Origin: Dyadobacter sp. SG02
GTDB lineage: Bacteria > Bacteroidota > Bacteroidia > Cytophagales > Spirosomataceae
Length of the DNA stretch: 64,000 nt
Assembly (NCBI RefSeq): GCF_900109045.1
Contig: NZ_FNYL01000005.1
Coordinates: forward strand, 248,001 to 312,000
Direction of reading: 5' to 3'
Part shown: piece after piece, positions 26,720-35,637 of the stretch
Numbering within the stretch: position 1 is the first letter of the stretch
Layout of the letters: the number at the start of each line of letters is the position of its first letter
Notes under the pieces: model-generated
Database searches by the model: none
What the model saw: the letters and a program-made list of their open reading frames with translations, nothing else
Told to the model about the DNA's origin: nothing
Position numbers and translations under genes: made by a program

Positions 26720-26873
26720 CGGTTTCTCTCTTAACAATCTGTTCAGCAATTCTTTTTGCAGTGGCGATGCCCTGTTCATTTGCGATATAGCCGCCTGACT
26801 TTACAGCTTTCACCAACGCTTTTGCTTCTTTTCCCACCACTGGTTTCGATATTGTGTTACCTGTGTACTTCAT
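26700..26873 (-). CDS. Small protein upstream of the GNAT gene, putative antitoxin
   Basis: 57 aa from the ATG at 26873. Lysine-rich, mostly helical (GKEAKALVKAVKSGG, then a second helix IATAKRIAEQIVKRE), with no ribbon-helix-helix DUF1778 signature usual for GNAT antitoxins. Its 3' end overlaps the GNAT start by 20 bp. A palindrome over its promoter suggests autoregulation. I do not recognise the family. Confidence 0.6.
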   Translation of the reverse strand: MKYTGNTISKPVVGKEAKALVKAVKSGGYIANEQGIATAKRIAEQIVKRETDAGDKI

Positions 26874-26890
26874 CGTGACAGCGTTTGTTA

Positions 26891-26907
26891 TTGAATATTC
26901 AAAAATA
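26891..26907 (-). promoter_or_regulatory. Palindromic operator overlapping the -7 element of the GNAT pair
   Basis: TTGAATATTCAA (26891-26902) is a perfect 12-bp palindrome. It overlaps TATTTTTG on the minus strand (26900-26907), a TAnnTTTG element about 27 bp before the small gene's ATG. Confidence 0.5.
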
Positions 26908-26990
26908 AGACATTCAACACCAAAAACATTCACCCGAAAAACGCATACTTACCAAACTCCCGGCATAAATGAATAAACGGTAACAATCCC

Positions 26991-27950
26991 TTACAACCTG
27001 ACCTCATGATCGCTAATCCGCGTCGGGAACCTCGATGTTACGTTTTCCGCGGCCGCGGGGGCGTAAATGGTGCTGCGGCCTTCGAGGGTCATTTTACCGG
27101 TGGTGTCGAGTGTTACGAATGCGTAGAGTGGGTCTTTGTAGTAGTAGGCCCCGCCTTTGGTGTAGACGTACGTGGCGCTGTTAACGATGAAATAATGGAC
27201 GCCGTTGCGCTGGCCGTAGCGGTCGTCGTGGTCGTGGCCCATGAATACCGTCACTACTTTTGCCGCGCTTCCGCTTTGGGATGCTTTGAAATTTACCTCA
27301 TCGAAAATTTTCAAAATTTCGTCCGCATTGCCGATTTCATCATAAAAATCAGTCAGGTAAACGGGCTGGTGCATGAATACGACCACCGGGAACCGGGCTT
27401 GAAGCAGGTCGGTTCGCAGCCAGTCGAGCTGTTCCTGGTCGGTGAAGCTGCGCTTGGGCGACGGGAGTTTGCCCCAGTTGGAAGTGTCGTAATGCGTGAG
27501 GCGGCCGTCGTCTTCTTTCAGGAAGTTGCGGTCCATGATCACGAAATGGAAGCCGCCCTGATCAAACGAATAATACCGCTTCGGCATACCCCAAAATTCC
27601 ATGATGGTTTCCTTGCTGCAATAGTCCATATCGTGGTTGCCGAGCACATGGTATTTCGGGCCTTTAAAACGGTTCCATTGCGCCATAATGCCTTCGGAGC
27701 GGGTATGCCGACAAAAGTCACCGCATTGAATGATAAAGTCCGGGTTCGTTTTAACTACATCATCCATAAACCCGCCCAGCCTCCTCACTTCCTCCTGCCC
27801 GAATTGCAAATGATGCAGGTCGGTAATCATGCCGAAACGGATCTTCTGTGCACGGCCGGCACCCGTGGCGGGGATCGAATACGAGTTCTGGTAAATAGCG
27901 ACGCTTCCCGCCGCTACCCCCAGATTTTTGAAAAAATCTCTTCGCTGCAT
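26991..27950 (-). CDS. Tat-exported metallophosphoesterase
   Basis: 319 aa. The N-terminus MQRRDFFKNLGVAAGS is a twin-arginine signal with cleavage near residue 30, so the folded metallo-enzyme is exported to the periplasm. Di-metal motifs: TDLHHLQFG, CGDFCRH, LGNHDMDYC, FMHQPVY and MGHDHDDRYG. Its ATG shares one base with the stop of the upstream alkaline-phosphatase-like gene (TAATG), so the two are translationally coupled. As the last gene of the susC-susD-phosphatase operon it likely releases phosphate from imported or periplasmic phosphoesters. Confidence 0.9.
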   Translation of the reverse strand: MQRRDFFKNLGVAAGSVAIYQNSYSIPATGAGRAQKIRFGMITDLHHLQFGQEEVRRLGGFMDDVVKTNPDFIIQCGDFCRHTRSEGIMAQWNRFKGPKYHVLGNHDMDYCSKETIMEFWGMPKRYYSFDQGGFHFVIMDRNFLKEDDGRLTHYDTSNWGKLPSPKRSFTDQEQLDWLRTDLLQARFPVVVFMHQPVYLTDFYDEIGNADEILKIFDEVNFKASQSGSAAKVVTVFMGHDHDDRYGQRNGVHYFIVNSATYVYTKGGAYYYKDPLYAFVTLDTTGKMTLEGRSTIYAPAAAENVTSRFPTRISDHEVRL

Positions 27951-29044
27951 TATTTAAAAACAGTTTTAACCGGTTCGCCTATGGGATGGTTTGCCGTGAA
28001 TTTGAATCCCATTAACTGCGCAACCGTCTGCGCGAACTGGTCCTGATACAGCTGCGACTGGCTTTTCATTTCGCCGCTTGCCGGAGTGTCCGGGCCGATG
28101 ATCGCCATCCAGGTTTCGTTGGAGCCGGGTGCGGAGGTACCGTGGCTGGTCCAGCGGTCGCCGAGGCCGCGACCGTGATCGGGGTAAACGATAATGGTCG
28201 TTTTGTCTTTGTAAAACGGATCGGCCTGCATGTATGTCCAGAGGCTCTCGACCATCGCGTCCACGTAATGCGCACCGTCGAGGAAGGAGTCGTACTGGCC
28301 GTGGTGACCGAATTCGTCCATATCCGCGAAGTCGATATGCACCACGCGCGGGTGGTTCGCCTCTATGTATGATCGCGTGAGCGCGTACGTATGGGCGTCG
28401 AATCGGACGGTTTTTCCAAAATATTCGGGCAGGTAATTTTGCAGCTCGTTGGCCAGTTTCTGGGCTTCGGTAAGTTTACCCGCCTTCACTTTTTCACCGG
28501 GAATGTTGACGAGCATGCCGTTACGGTCGCGGTTGAGAATGCGCGAAAGCGCGTCCCAGGAAGCGAACGTCACCACTTTACCTTCGAACCCCTTTTGTTT
28601 GTTGAAGAATTCGAGCACATTCTCGTTCGGGTTGTTGGGGTAATCGTTGCTGTTGATTTTCTCGTCGTAATAGCCGCAAAGCGTTTCGCTCCGGCCGGGG
28701 TAGGAAAACCAGTATTTGTTCCGCACATTCATCAGGTTGCCCAAATCGCGGTTACCATAAAGTTGCCCCTGTTTAACAATAGTATTCCAAAAGAACGGCA
28801 TCAGCTTGTTGCGGCGTTCGGCGACGGTTTTGCCCCAGTATTTCGTGCTCATCGCTGCCGAGTCCTGCTGGCGGTATTTTTTGGTATAAAACAAAACCGA
28901 ATCCGCGCCGCGGAAGATTTCCTGCCAGCGACAGCCGTCGACGGAGATCATGACTACATTTTGGGTTTTGGTTTGGGCCACTGCCACAATGCTCAGAGCG
29001 GTGGATAAGGCCGCCAGTATCGAGGTAAGTACAAAGGTTTTCAT
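27950..29044 (-). CDS. Alkaline phosphatase-superfamily hydrolase (phosphodiesterase/sulfatase fold)
   Basis: 364 aa from the ATG at 29044, which opens a signal peptide (cleavage near VAVAQT, residue ~24). Superfamily metal and nucleophile motifs: ISVDGCRW (first Asp), YPGRSETLCG (likely Ser/Thr nucleophile), DFADMDEFGHHG and YPDHGRG. Cysteine and arginine spacing does not fit the formylglycine sulfatase motif, so a phosphatase or phosphodiesterase is more likely. It sits between susD and a metallophosphoesterase, behind a hairpin that may attenuate expression. Periplasmic or outer-membrane associated. Confidence 0.85.
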   Translation of the reverse strand: MKTFVLTSILAALSTALSIVAVAQTKTQNVVMISVDGCRWQEIFRGADSVLFYTKKYRQQDSAAMSTKYWGKTVAERRNKLMPFFWNTIVKQGQLYGNRDLGNLMNVRNKYWFSYPGRSETLCGYYDEKINSNDYPNNPNENVLEFFNKQKGFEGKVVTFASWDALSRILNRDRNGMLVNIPGEKVKAGKLTEAQKLANELQNYLPEYFGKTVRFDAHTYALTRSYIEANHPRVVHIDFADMDEFGHHGQYDSFLDGAHYVDAMVESLWTYMQADPFYKDKTTIIVYPDHGRGLGDRWTSHGTSAPGSNETWMAIIGPDTPASGEMKSQSQLYQDQFAQTVAQLMGFKFTANHPIGEPVKTVFK

Positions 29045-29071
29045 GATGTTAAGGTTAAGAGCCGGAAAAGT

Positions 29072-29100
29072 AAAAAGCTCCCGGAGCATTACCCCGGGAG
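29072..29100 (-). terminator. Hairpin with U-run between susD and the phosphatase gene
   Basis: On the minus strand CTCCCGG pairs with CCGGGAG across a 9-nt loop, followed by CTTTTT. It lies 11 bp after the susD stop and before the phosphatase ATG, so it could end most susCD transcripts and let a fraction read through. Confidence 0.6.
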
Positions 29101-29110
29101 AACGAAAAAT

Positions 29111-30589
29111 CTATTTAATCAACCACATTACGCCATTCTGCGTGTCCGCACCATTAAACTGCGTTTTAAGCGAGGCCTTTACATTCACCTCGTTCGTCGT
29201 GTATTCCGCGGTCGGATAGGCCCAGCGGACGGGGATCTGGTTGTTATTCGCATTGGATAGCCCGATGTCGAATGCCGGAATGCCCGTGCGACGGTAGTTG
29301 TAGAATGCCTGGCGACCCGAGTTTTCAAAGAATGCCATATACTTCTGTTCGAGTATTTTCTGCAAACCTTTTTCGGTATTGCCCGGATAAGGGTTAGCAG
29401 CAAGGAACTTGTCGATTTCCGTTTGGCCGATGTTGTAAAACTTCATCGACTCCGTAACACCCTTGTTGTAATAATCTGCTCCATTGCCCGTGAGCCAGCC
29501 ACGGTTAATGGCCTCCGCAATGCTGAAATTGACCTCATGCGCACCGAGCTGAATCGCAGGCACGCCGGCGGCCGACGCTTCCCAATAATCGAAATTGATC
29601 ATCGAAAGTAACCCTTTTCCTGCATCTTCCAGCAATGTCGATTGCAGGTCGCCGGTTTTCCCGCCGCCGTAGCGCAGGTATTGGTCGGCATTACCCTTCA
29701 ATGCATCGGCGGGCAATGCAACCACGAGTAGCCGTGGATCGCGGGTGGCTTTGGCGATATTTACAAAAGTGGCGCCCAGGGTGTTGCGCTTATCGTTTTT
29801 CACCACAACCCCATTGCTCGGCCAAAGCGGGTAAGTGTTGACGGTGTTGTAAACCACCTGGAAATTGTCCGCATTCGTCGTAATGAGCGGGTATTTGGCA
29901 GGATCGTTCACAATCGCCGCGAACTGCTGTTTTACGTTCAGGTCGGGCGTGTCGTCGGCACGTTTGCTAAGGCTGATCAGCACGCGCAGGCGGTACGAGT
30001 TGATGAGCTTCTGCCATTTCACGAGGTCGCCGCCGTAGAGGTAATCGCCCGAAATCGCCGGTTTTTTCGCGATCAATGCAGGCATTTCTGCATTGGCTTC
30101 GTCCAACCATTTCAAAACCTGGATGTAAATGTCCTTCTGGCTGTCATATTTAGGCTTGAAAACCTCGTCGCTTACGCCTTTGATCGCCTCCGACATCGGC
30201 ACGTCGCCGAACATTTCGGTAGCGCGGCTGTAAAAATACGCTTTGAAAAACTTCGCGAGCGTAAGGTAATGCGTGCCTACGTCGCCGGTTTTGGCCGCTT
30301 CGATTTCCATCCGGCTCACATTGCGGAGCGAGTTGTAGTAAGTGTCGTACGAACCGGTAGTCCAGCCGTAGGCCTGACCGTCGTAATAGGCCTCATTCTG
30401 CGTCATGAACTGGTTATGACGGTGGTCCGTGCTCCAAGGCGCGTCCCATGCGTTGGTGAGAATGCCCGTGAGGATGAGGTCCGCGGACGGGTTGGTGATC
30501 GCGCCGGGGTCCTTTTGCAGGGTGTCGATGTCCTGGCAGCTTCCCAGGCCGAGCGCCAGCGATAATATCATGTATCTGATCTTTTTCAT
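29111..30589 (-). CDS. SusD/RagB-like surface lipoprotein (SusD-like_2)
   Basis: 492 aa. A lipoprotein signal ends at Cys18 (GLGSCQD), placing it on the outer membrane. The TPR-like helical scaffold and the C-terminal segment AFFENSGRQAFYNYRRTG are typical of the SusD-like_2 family. It caps the SusC channel encoded 12 bp upstream and captures the ligand. Downstream genes are phosphoester hydrolases rather than glycosidases, which points to a phosphorylated ligand. Binding residues cannot be read from sequence. Confidence 0.92.
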   Translation of the reverse strand: MKKIRYMILSLALGLGSCQDIDTLQKDPGAITNPSADLILTGILTNAWDAPWSTDHRHNQFMTQNEAYYDGQAYGWTTGSYDTYYNSLRNVSRMEIEAAKTGDVGTHYLTLAKFFKAYFYSRATEMFGDVPMSEAIKGVSDEVFKPKYDSQKDIYIQVLKWLDEANAEMPALIAKKPAISGDYLYGGDLVKWQKLINSYRLRVLISLSKRADDTPDLNVKQQFAAIVNDPAKYPLITTNADNFQVVYNTVNTYPLWPSNGVVVKNDKRNTLGATFVNIAKATRDPRLLVVALPADALKGNADQYLRYGGGKTGDLQSTLLEDAGKGLLSMINFDYWEASAAGVPAIQLGAHEVNFSIAEAINRGWLTGNGADYYNKGVTESMKFYNIGQTEIDKFLAANPYPGNTEKGLQKILEQKYMAFFENSGRQAFYNYRRTGIPAFDIGLSNANNNQIPVRWAYPTAEYTTNEVNVKASLKTQFNGADTQNGVMWLIK

Positions 30590-30601
30590 TGGTAATTCCG
30601 G

Positions 30602-33600
30602 TTAGAAAGTCACATTCAAATTGGCCCCGAAACTCTTCACAGACGGCGTCTGGAAGCTCGTGATCGTGCCTGTAAACTGGTCGAGGTCGATGTTTTTGGT
30701 ATATTTTCCCGTAAAATACAGCAGGTTACGTCCCACGAGCGAGAGGCTGGCGGCTGATGCGAAACGGGTTTTCGAAAGCAGTTTCGCGGGGAAATTGTAG
30801 GTTAGCACAACTTCGCGGAGCTTTACGTAAGTGCGGTTCTTGGCAGCGATGTAATTCGATTGATAGTAGTTCGTCGCCCATGCCTGCCAAAGTACCGGCA
30901 CGTCGTTCGCCGCAAATTCGCGGGTATCCGAGATCACATTACCATCCTGATCGGTATTCAGCTGGCCTTTTACGATGCGTTTTCCGGTGGTCATTACCGA
31001 GCCTTTATAATCCGAGTTATCCCGGTTCTGCCAGTCTTTCAGGCGGTATTCATTCGCCGATTCCGGTGCCGTTCCGCTACCGAACTGCTTGGTATACATA
31101 TAGTTATTAACCTTTCCACCAAAGCGCCCATCCACCTGGAAGCTCAACGTGAACGACTTGTGCGTGAAGGTGTTATTGATTCCCGCGGTGAAGTTGTTGT
31201 CGTAATAGCCGATCCTGGAATTGTACGGATTGTAAGCCGGCATCCCGTTGGAGCCTACGATAATGCTGCCGGTTTCGTCGCGCTGGAAATCCTTGATATA
31301 ATAGGCATCCGCCCGTTCGCCGACGTGGATATTGCCGTCGCGCTGCTGCACGCCGTCGATCTTGTCGAGCCATTTGTGGTTCACCGACCAGTTGGCCGAC
31401 ACGTTCCAGGTGAGGTTCGCATTTTTCACAGCCGTTCCGTCGATTCCCAGCTCGATTCCCTTGCGTACATACGTGAACGCATTGCGCTGCACGCCCGACA
31501 CACCCGAGGTCACGGACGTAGGCACGCTCACGATGCCAGGCCCTTCGACATTGCGGAACACCGCCGCGTCAAAGCCTAACCGGTTGTGCAGGAAACGCAT
31601 TTCCAAACCAAGTTCGAGTGTTTTCACACGCGCCGCTTCGAGATTATCACTGTAAAGTGTGCCCGTGTAGCTCACGCCGGTGTAGGAGTTGTTCCAGGGT
31701 GCGGAGCTCGTGTAGGTCGGGAGCAGTTTGTAAATGTCGTATTGGAAGTTCTCATCCACAAAATCGCTCGCTACGTTGGCGTAAGAACCGCGCAGCTTCG
31801 CGAACGAGACAGCCTGCGGCAAATCGATCACCTCCGAAAGCACTGCGCTCAACGAAGCAGAGGGATAGAAATAGGTATTGTTCTTCTTCGGCATCGTGCT
31901 CGAACGGTCGACCCGGCCGGTAAGGCTCAGGAAGAGGAAATCTTTGTAATCCATATCCACAAAACCGTACACACTTCCTACCCAGCGTTTTGCATAGTCG
32001 TTGGTCGAAGTGGAAGGCTGTACCGAGTTCGAAAGATCGTATACACCCGGCACGAGCAGCCCTTTGGTGGTCTTACCCGTAAGCGACGTCACTTTGACCG
32101 AACGGAGGTTACCGTAAAGCGAGGCATTCAATCCGAAATCGGGGCCGAAACGGTTTTCGTACTTCAATGAACTTTCGGTGTTGTTTTCAAAGAATGTATC
32201 ATACGTTTCGGAATAGCCGCCCGCCTGGTTCGGGAAGCCAAAGTTGTACAGGTTAGACGAGATCGGGGCGCGCGTGCTGCGGTTGCGGTTCCAGGTACTC
32301 ACATTGGTGCGGGCATTGAAGGTCAGCTTGTCGCTGATCTTGTAATTCATCTGCGCGAAGCCGTAAACATCGTTTTTGTAATAGGTTTTCAATGCTTCGT
32401 AGGCGGTCATCCACGGGTTATCGTAAATGGTATATTCGCGGTTGAACTGCTGTGCGCCTTCCTTGCCCGGCTGCCAATAGTTGCGCAGATCGTTCACATC
32501 GTAATCCACACCGCCCCACACGGTAAATATGTAGATCGGGCTTGCAGGGCCGTAATCGAGCGTCGGGTAGTTGGGCGAGTACTGACGGTTGTAGTTGATA
32601 CTCGCGTCGAAACGCATTTTTTTACCCGCATTGATCCCTCCCGAAATGTTCACATTGGTGCCGCCGAGCTTGGTATTCGGCATCTGGCCGCGCTGGAATG
32701 TCTGCGAAAGCGAGAGGCGGAAATCGCCGAAATCGTTTTTGCTGGAAATGGCCAGGTTATTGGTGCTCAGCAAGCCGTTGCGGAGGAAGTTGGTGAGGTT
32801 GTTCTTGCCTCTCGCGAGCCACGGAATGGGCACCAGTTCGCCGGTTTGCGGGTCTTTGGGACTATTGTACTGGGTAATGGGCTGCCCTTCGAAACGCGGG
32901 CCCCAGATATTGTAGTCGTTGTCGTTGATCCCGCCGCCGCGACCGTCCTTGAATGCATATTCATAATCGCTGCCGGGGCCATATTCCGACTGATATTTTG
33001 GGATTGCATTAAAACCCGTTTGCAATTGCGTACTGGAATTGAAATCGACTGTGAAGCCTTTTTTCGAGCCGCTGCCCTTTTTGGTGGTGATGATAATCGC
33101 CCCGTTCTGGCCGCGGTTACCGTACAATGCCGCCGCACTCGCGCCTTTCAGTACCGAATAGGTCTCGATATCATCCGGGCTGAGGTTCCACGAATCGGTG
33201 TTCATCGGTACGCCGTCTACCACATACAACACCCTGTCCCGGCCGCGCAGCGTCACCTGCGGGCTCGAAAGCAAATCGGGGCTCTGTGCGATCGTGAGGC
33301 CCGCTACTTTACCCGTCAGCGAGCTGATCGCATTCGGTTCCCGCGCTTTCACCATGGTAGCACCTTTCACCTCCGACACCGCATATCCGACGGCCTTCTT
33401 CTCCTTTTTGATACCCAACGCCGTGACTACCACCTCGTTGAGCTGCCGCTGATCGGCTGTCAATGCAACATTAATCACCGTCCTGTTCCCCACGGCCATT
33501 TCCTGCGAGAGGAAGCCGAGAAAGGAAAATACCAGTGTATCTTTCTCACTATCAACCCTCAGAACATAGTTACCCGTCGCATCGGTAACCGTCCCGCGCG

Positions 33601-33880
33601 AGCTGCCTTTGATGAGGATATTCACACCCACGAGCCCTTCCTTTCCGGCGCCTTCGGTTACTTTCCCGCTGATAGTACGTTCATTCTCGGCCGCATTAAA
33701 TGTCGAACGTACAAGTTTATACGTATGTGCGTTGGCAAAGGCTTTTCCCCGCATAGCCGCGGTTACATCGGCATGCGCTTCACCGGGGAGCATTGCCGAG
33801 AGCCCCAGGCACAGCGAGAGCGCAACAGACCAGCACCCTCCGGGGCGCTTCCGTTCTAAAAACGTAATGTTTTTTTTCAT
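30602..33880 (-). CDS. SusC/RagA-like TonB-dependent transporter
   Basis: 1092 aa outer-membrane beta-barrel. Signal peptide (~1-38), carboxypeptidase-regulatory-like domain (~68-150; ISGKVTEGAGKEGLVGVNILIKG), TonB-box region and plug (~155-270; VLKGASAAALYGNRGQNGAIIITTK) and a 22-strand barrel ending in a terminal phenylalanine (NVTF). No STN domain, so it is not wired to FecR/ECF signalling, unlike the SusC at 57970. It forms the import complex with the SusD 12 bp downstream. A candidate promoter lies ~370 bp upstream, which would give a long leader. Confidence 0.93.
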   Translation of the reverse strand: MKKNITFLERKRPGGCWSVALSLCLGLSAMLPGEAHADVTAAMRGKAFANAHTYKLVRSTFNAAENERTISGKVTEGAGKEGLVGVNILIKGSSRGTVTDATGNYVLRVDSEKDTLVFSFLGFLSQEMAVGNRTVINVALTADQRQLNEVVVTALGIKKEKKAVGYAVSEVKGATMVKAREPNAISSLTGKVAGLTIAQSPDLLSSPQVTLRGRDRVLYVVDGVPMNTDSWNLSPDDIETYSVLKGASAAALYGNRGQNGAIIITTKKGSGSKKGFTVDFNSSTQLQTGFNAIPKYQSEYGPGSDYEYAFKDGRGGGINDNDYNIWGPRFEGQPITQYNSPKDPQTGELVPIPWLARGKNNLTNFLRNGLLSTNNLAISSKNDFGDFRLSLSQTFQRGQMPNTKLGGTNVNISGGINAGKKMRFDASINYNRQYSPNYPTLDYGPASPIYIFTVWGGVDYDVNDLRNYWQPGKEGAQQFNREYTIYDNPWMTAYEALKTYYKNDVYGFAQMNYKISDKLTFNARTNVSTWNRNRSTRAPISSNLYNFGFPNQAGGYSETYDTFFENNTESSLKYENRFGPDFGLNASLYGNLRSVKVTSLTGKTTKGLLVPGVYDLSNSVQPSTSTNDYAKRWVGSVYGFVDMDYKDFLFLSLTGRVDRSSTMPKKNNTYFYPSASLSAVLSEVIDLPQAVSFAKLRGSYANVASDFVDENFQYDIYKLLPTYTSSAPWNNSYTGVSYTGTLYSDNLEAARVKTLELGLEMRFLHNRLGFDAAVFRNVEGPGIVSVPTSVTSGVSGVQRNAFTYVRKGIELGIDGTAVKNANLTWNVSANWSVNHKWLDKIDGVQQRDGNIHVGERADAYYIKDFQRDETGSIIVGSNGMPAYNPYNSRIGYYDNNFTAGINNTFTHKSFTLSFQVDGRFGGKVNNYMYTKQFGSGTAPESANEYRLKDWQNRDNSDYKGSVMTTGKRIVKGQLNTDQDGNVISDTREFAANDVPVLWQAWATNYYQSNYIAAKNRTYVKLREVVLTYNFPAKLLSKTRFASAASLSLVGRNLLYFTGKYTKNIDLDQFTGTITSFQTPSVKSFGANLNVTF

Positions 33881-34455
33881 AAGTGATTGTTAATTAGCTG
33901 GTATTTCAAGGTCAATACGGTTCCATCGAAAGGCGGAAAGGCCTTTTTTGCAAATGTGCGCGGGGCAGTACTAGCTGACGGCTGACGTCCGAAGCGGCGA
34001 GGTATCAGATCCTTGCTGCGTTGTTCAAGAATAAAGGTTTGCTGTTATTTCATGTACAGTCAGGCTTGTGAACAAATACTAAACAATCTTAGATTAGCAC
34101 TAACTTCAAAACATTCTGCGGCTGAAACCTAAAAGTAAAGTATAATTAAACAATCCAAAAGGATTTTGCAATATTTATCTCAAAATTTTGCCAAATGTGC
34201 TCGACCACATCTTTGAAGGTTTACAAATACTCTATATTTCAGCCTTACGATACAAAGATATTTGCAAGCCACCAGAAACAATTTATCTTAATGTTAATTA
34301 ATATTTAACTTTTAGAGCCCGCCGCAAGACTTCTTGACATATCGGACTGCGCCGTGCACGGCAGCGACGACCATTGTTAAGTATTTGAGAACAAATCAAA
34401 ACTTTTCATTCCCCTAATAATGACTTAACACCGACGGGGCATCTTTGCGGCACAT
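33881..34455. other. 575-bp intergenic leader/regulatory region
   Basis: No ORF with coding character. It separates the divergent susC (33880, minus) and PHP gene (34456, plus). It holds a small AAAGGC/GCCTTT hairpin (33929-33946), a strong minus promoter (34253-34281) and an AT-rich block with repeated TTAA near 34275-34315. If the promoter is real, susC mRNA has a ~365-nt untranslated leader. Confidence 0.5.
34253..34281 (-). promoter_or_regulatory. Bacteroidota promoter for the susC-susD-phosphatase operon
   Basis: On the minus strand TTG (34279-34281), an 18-bp spacer, then TATCTTTG (34253-34260). An excellent consensus match but ~370 bp from the susC ATG. Confidence 0.55.
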
Positions 34456-35637
34456 ATGAAGATACTCCGCATAATACTGCTCGCGTTTTCCTCCTGGGTA
34501 ATCTGGCTGCTGGTGTCCCAGTTCTTCTTCTGCCCCCGCTACCAGTTCAACGCCCCTATTCCATTCGAGGGGGCCGCTCTTTACAACCCCTACGACTCGA
34601 TCGCCAAAACTGCATGGGTCAAATGCAACTTTCACGCCCATTCGCACGCATGGGAAGGCGTTACGAATGGTCACGGAACGGCAGCCGACATTCATAATGC
34701 TTATAAAGCATTGCATTACGGCGTGCATTGCGTGTCAAACTATCACCACATTGACACTACCCATTCTACCAGCGCCAATTATCTGTCGGCTTATGAGCAC
34801 GGTTATAATATCCGAAAAACGCACCAGCTCGTATTGGGAAGCAACGAAGTGCAATGGCTGGATTACCTTTTTCCGCAAACAACCCATAACAAACAGCACG
34901 TACTCAGCCACCTCAACGGCCCTAATAATGTGGTAATACTCAACCATCCTGCCCTAAAAAACGGTTATACGGCCGAAGACCTCGCCGAGCTCACGCATTA
35001 CGACTGCATGGAAGTACTGAACCCGTCGGTTACCTCCACCGCACAATGGGATGCCGCATTATCAGCCGGTAAGCGGGTATTTATCGTAGGCGACGACGAT
35101 ATTCATGACGTGATCTCCAAAAAGCGGCTCGGTACGAGGTGTACGTTTGTGAATGTCCGAAACAACTCGGCCCGCGAGGTAATCCGCGCATTGAAAACCG
35201 GGCAAAGTTATGGGGTGATCATCGGCGAAAACCAAAGGCACGATTCCATCCCGCAGCTGATAAGTCTTTCGGTACGAAACGATACCATTACCGCCCTCAT
35301 GACGCACATCGCCAGCGAAGTGACCCTAACCGGTCAGAACGGCAAAGTACTCGCCCTGGCACGCCACACGGACCGGATCAGCCACCGCATTACGCCCGAA
35401 GAACGTTACGCGCGGGCGACGTTCAAGTATGCGAATGGGACGGAGATATTCTTGAACCCGGTTTTCTTCACGCCCCAAAACGGGTATCAGCCGATGCCCG
35501 TTTATGAGGATTTCAATGAGACGATGTTTTTTCGGAGCATAGGCACGTGCATCCTGGGCGTGTGGCTGCTGCTGGTGGTACGTTTGATAACCGGCCAACG
35601 GCCGCAGCGCTACGGCCGACGCAGACTCTCATGGTGA
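34456..35637 (+). CDS. Membrane-anchored PHP-domain protein
   Basis: 393 aa. An N-terminal membrane helix (~5-25) and a C-terminal one (~360-380) flank a PHP-type metal-dependent phosphoesterase domain: NFHAHSHAW (~55-63), NYHH, NHPALKNG and GDDDIHD supply the histidine/aspartate ligands. The catalytic part should face the periplasm. Similar proteins are annotated as PHP hydrolases or histidinol-phosphatase-like; the substrate is unknown. Its last codons overlap the following glycosyltransferase by 7 bp, so the two are coupled and probably act on one envelope glycan or lipid. Confidence 0.8.
   Translation: MKILRIILLAFSSWVIWLLVSQFFFCPRYQFNAPIPFEGAALYNPYDSIAKTAWVKCNFHAHSHAWEGVTNGHGTAADIHNAYKALHYGVHCVSNYHHIDTTHSTSANYLSAYEHGYNIRKTHQLVLGSNEVQWLDYLFPQTTHNKQHVLSHLNGPNNVVILNHPALKNGYTAEDLAELTHYDCMEVLNPSVTSTAQWDAALSAGKRVFIVGDDDIHDVISKKRLGTRCTFVNVRNNSAREVIRALKTGQSYGVIIGENQRHDSIPQLISLSVRNDTITALMTHIASEVTLTGQNGKVLALARHTDRISHRITPEERYARATFKYANGTEIFLNPVFFTPQNGYQPMPVYEDFNETMFFRSIGTCILGVWLLLVVRLITGQRPQRYGRRRLSW

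Noticed and set aside
27950-29044. Arylsulfatase assignment for the alkaline-phosphatase-fold gene
   Set aside because: The CxPSR or SxPSR formylglycine motif is absent; YPGRSETLCG suits a phosphatase or phosphodiesterase better.
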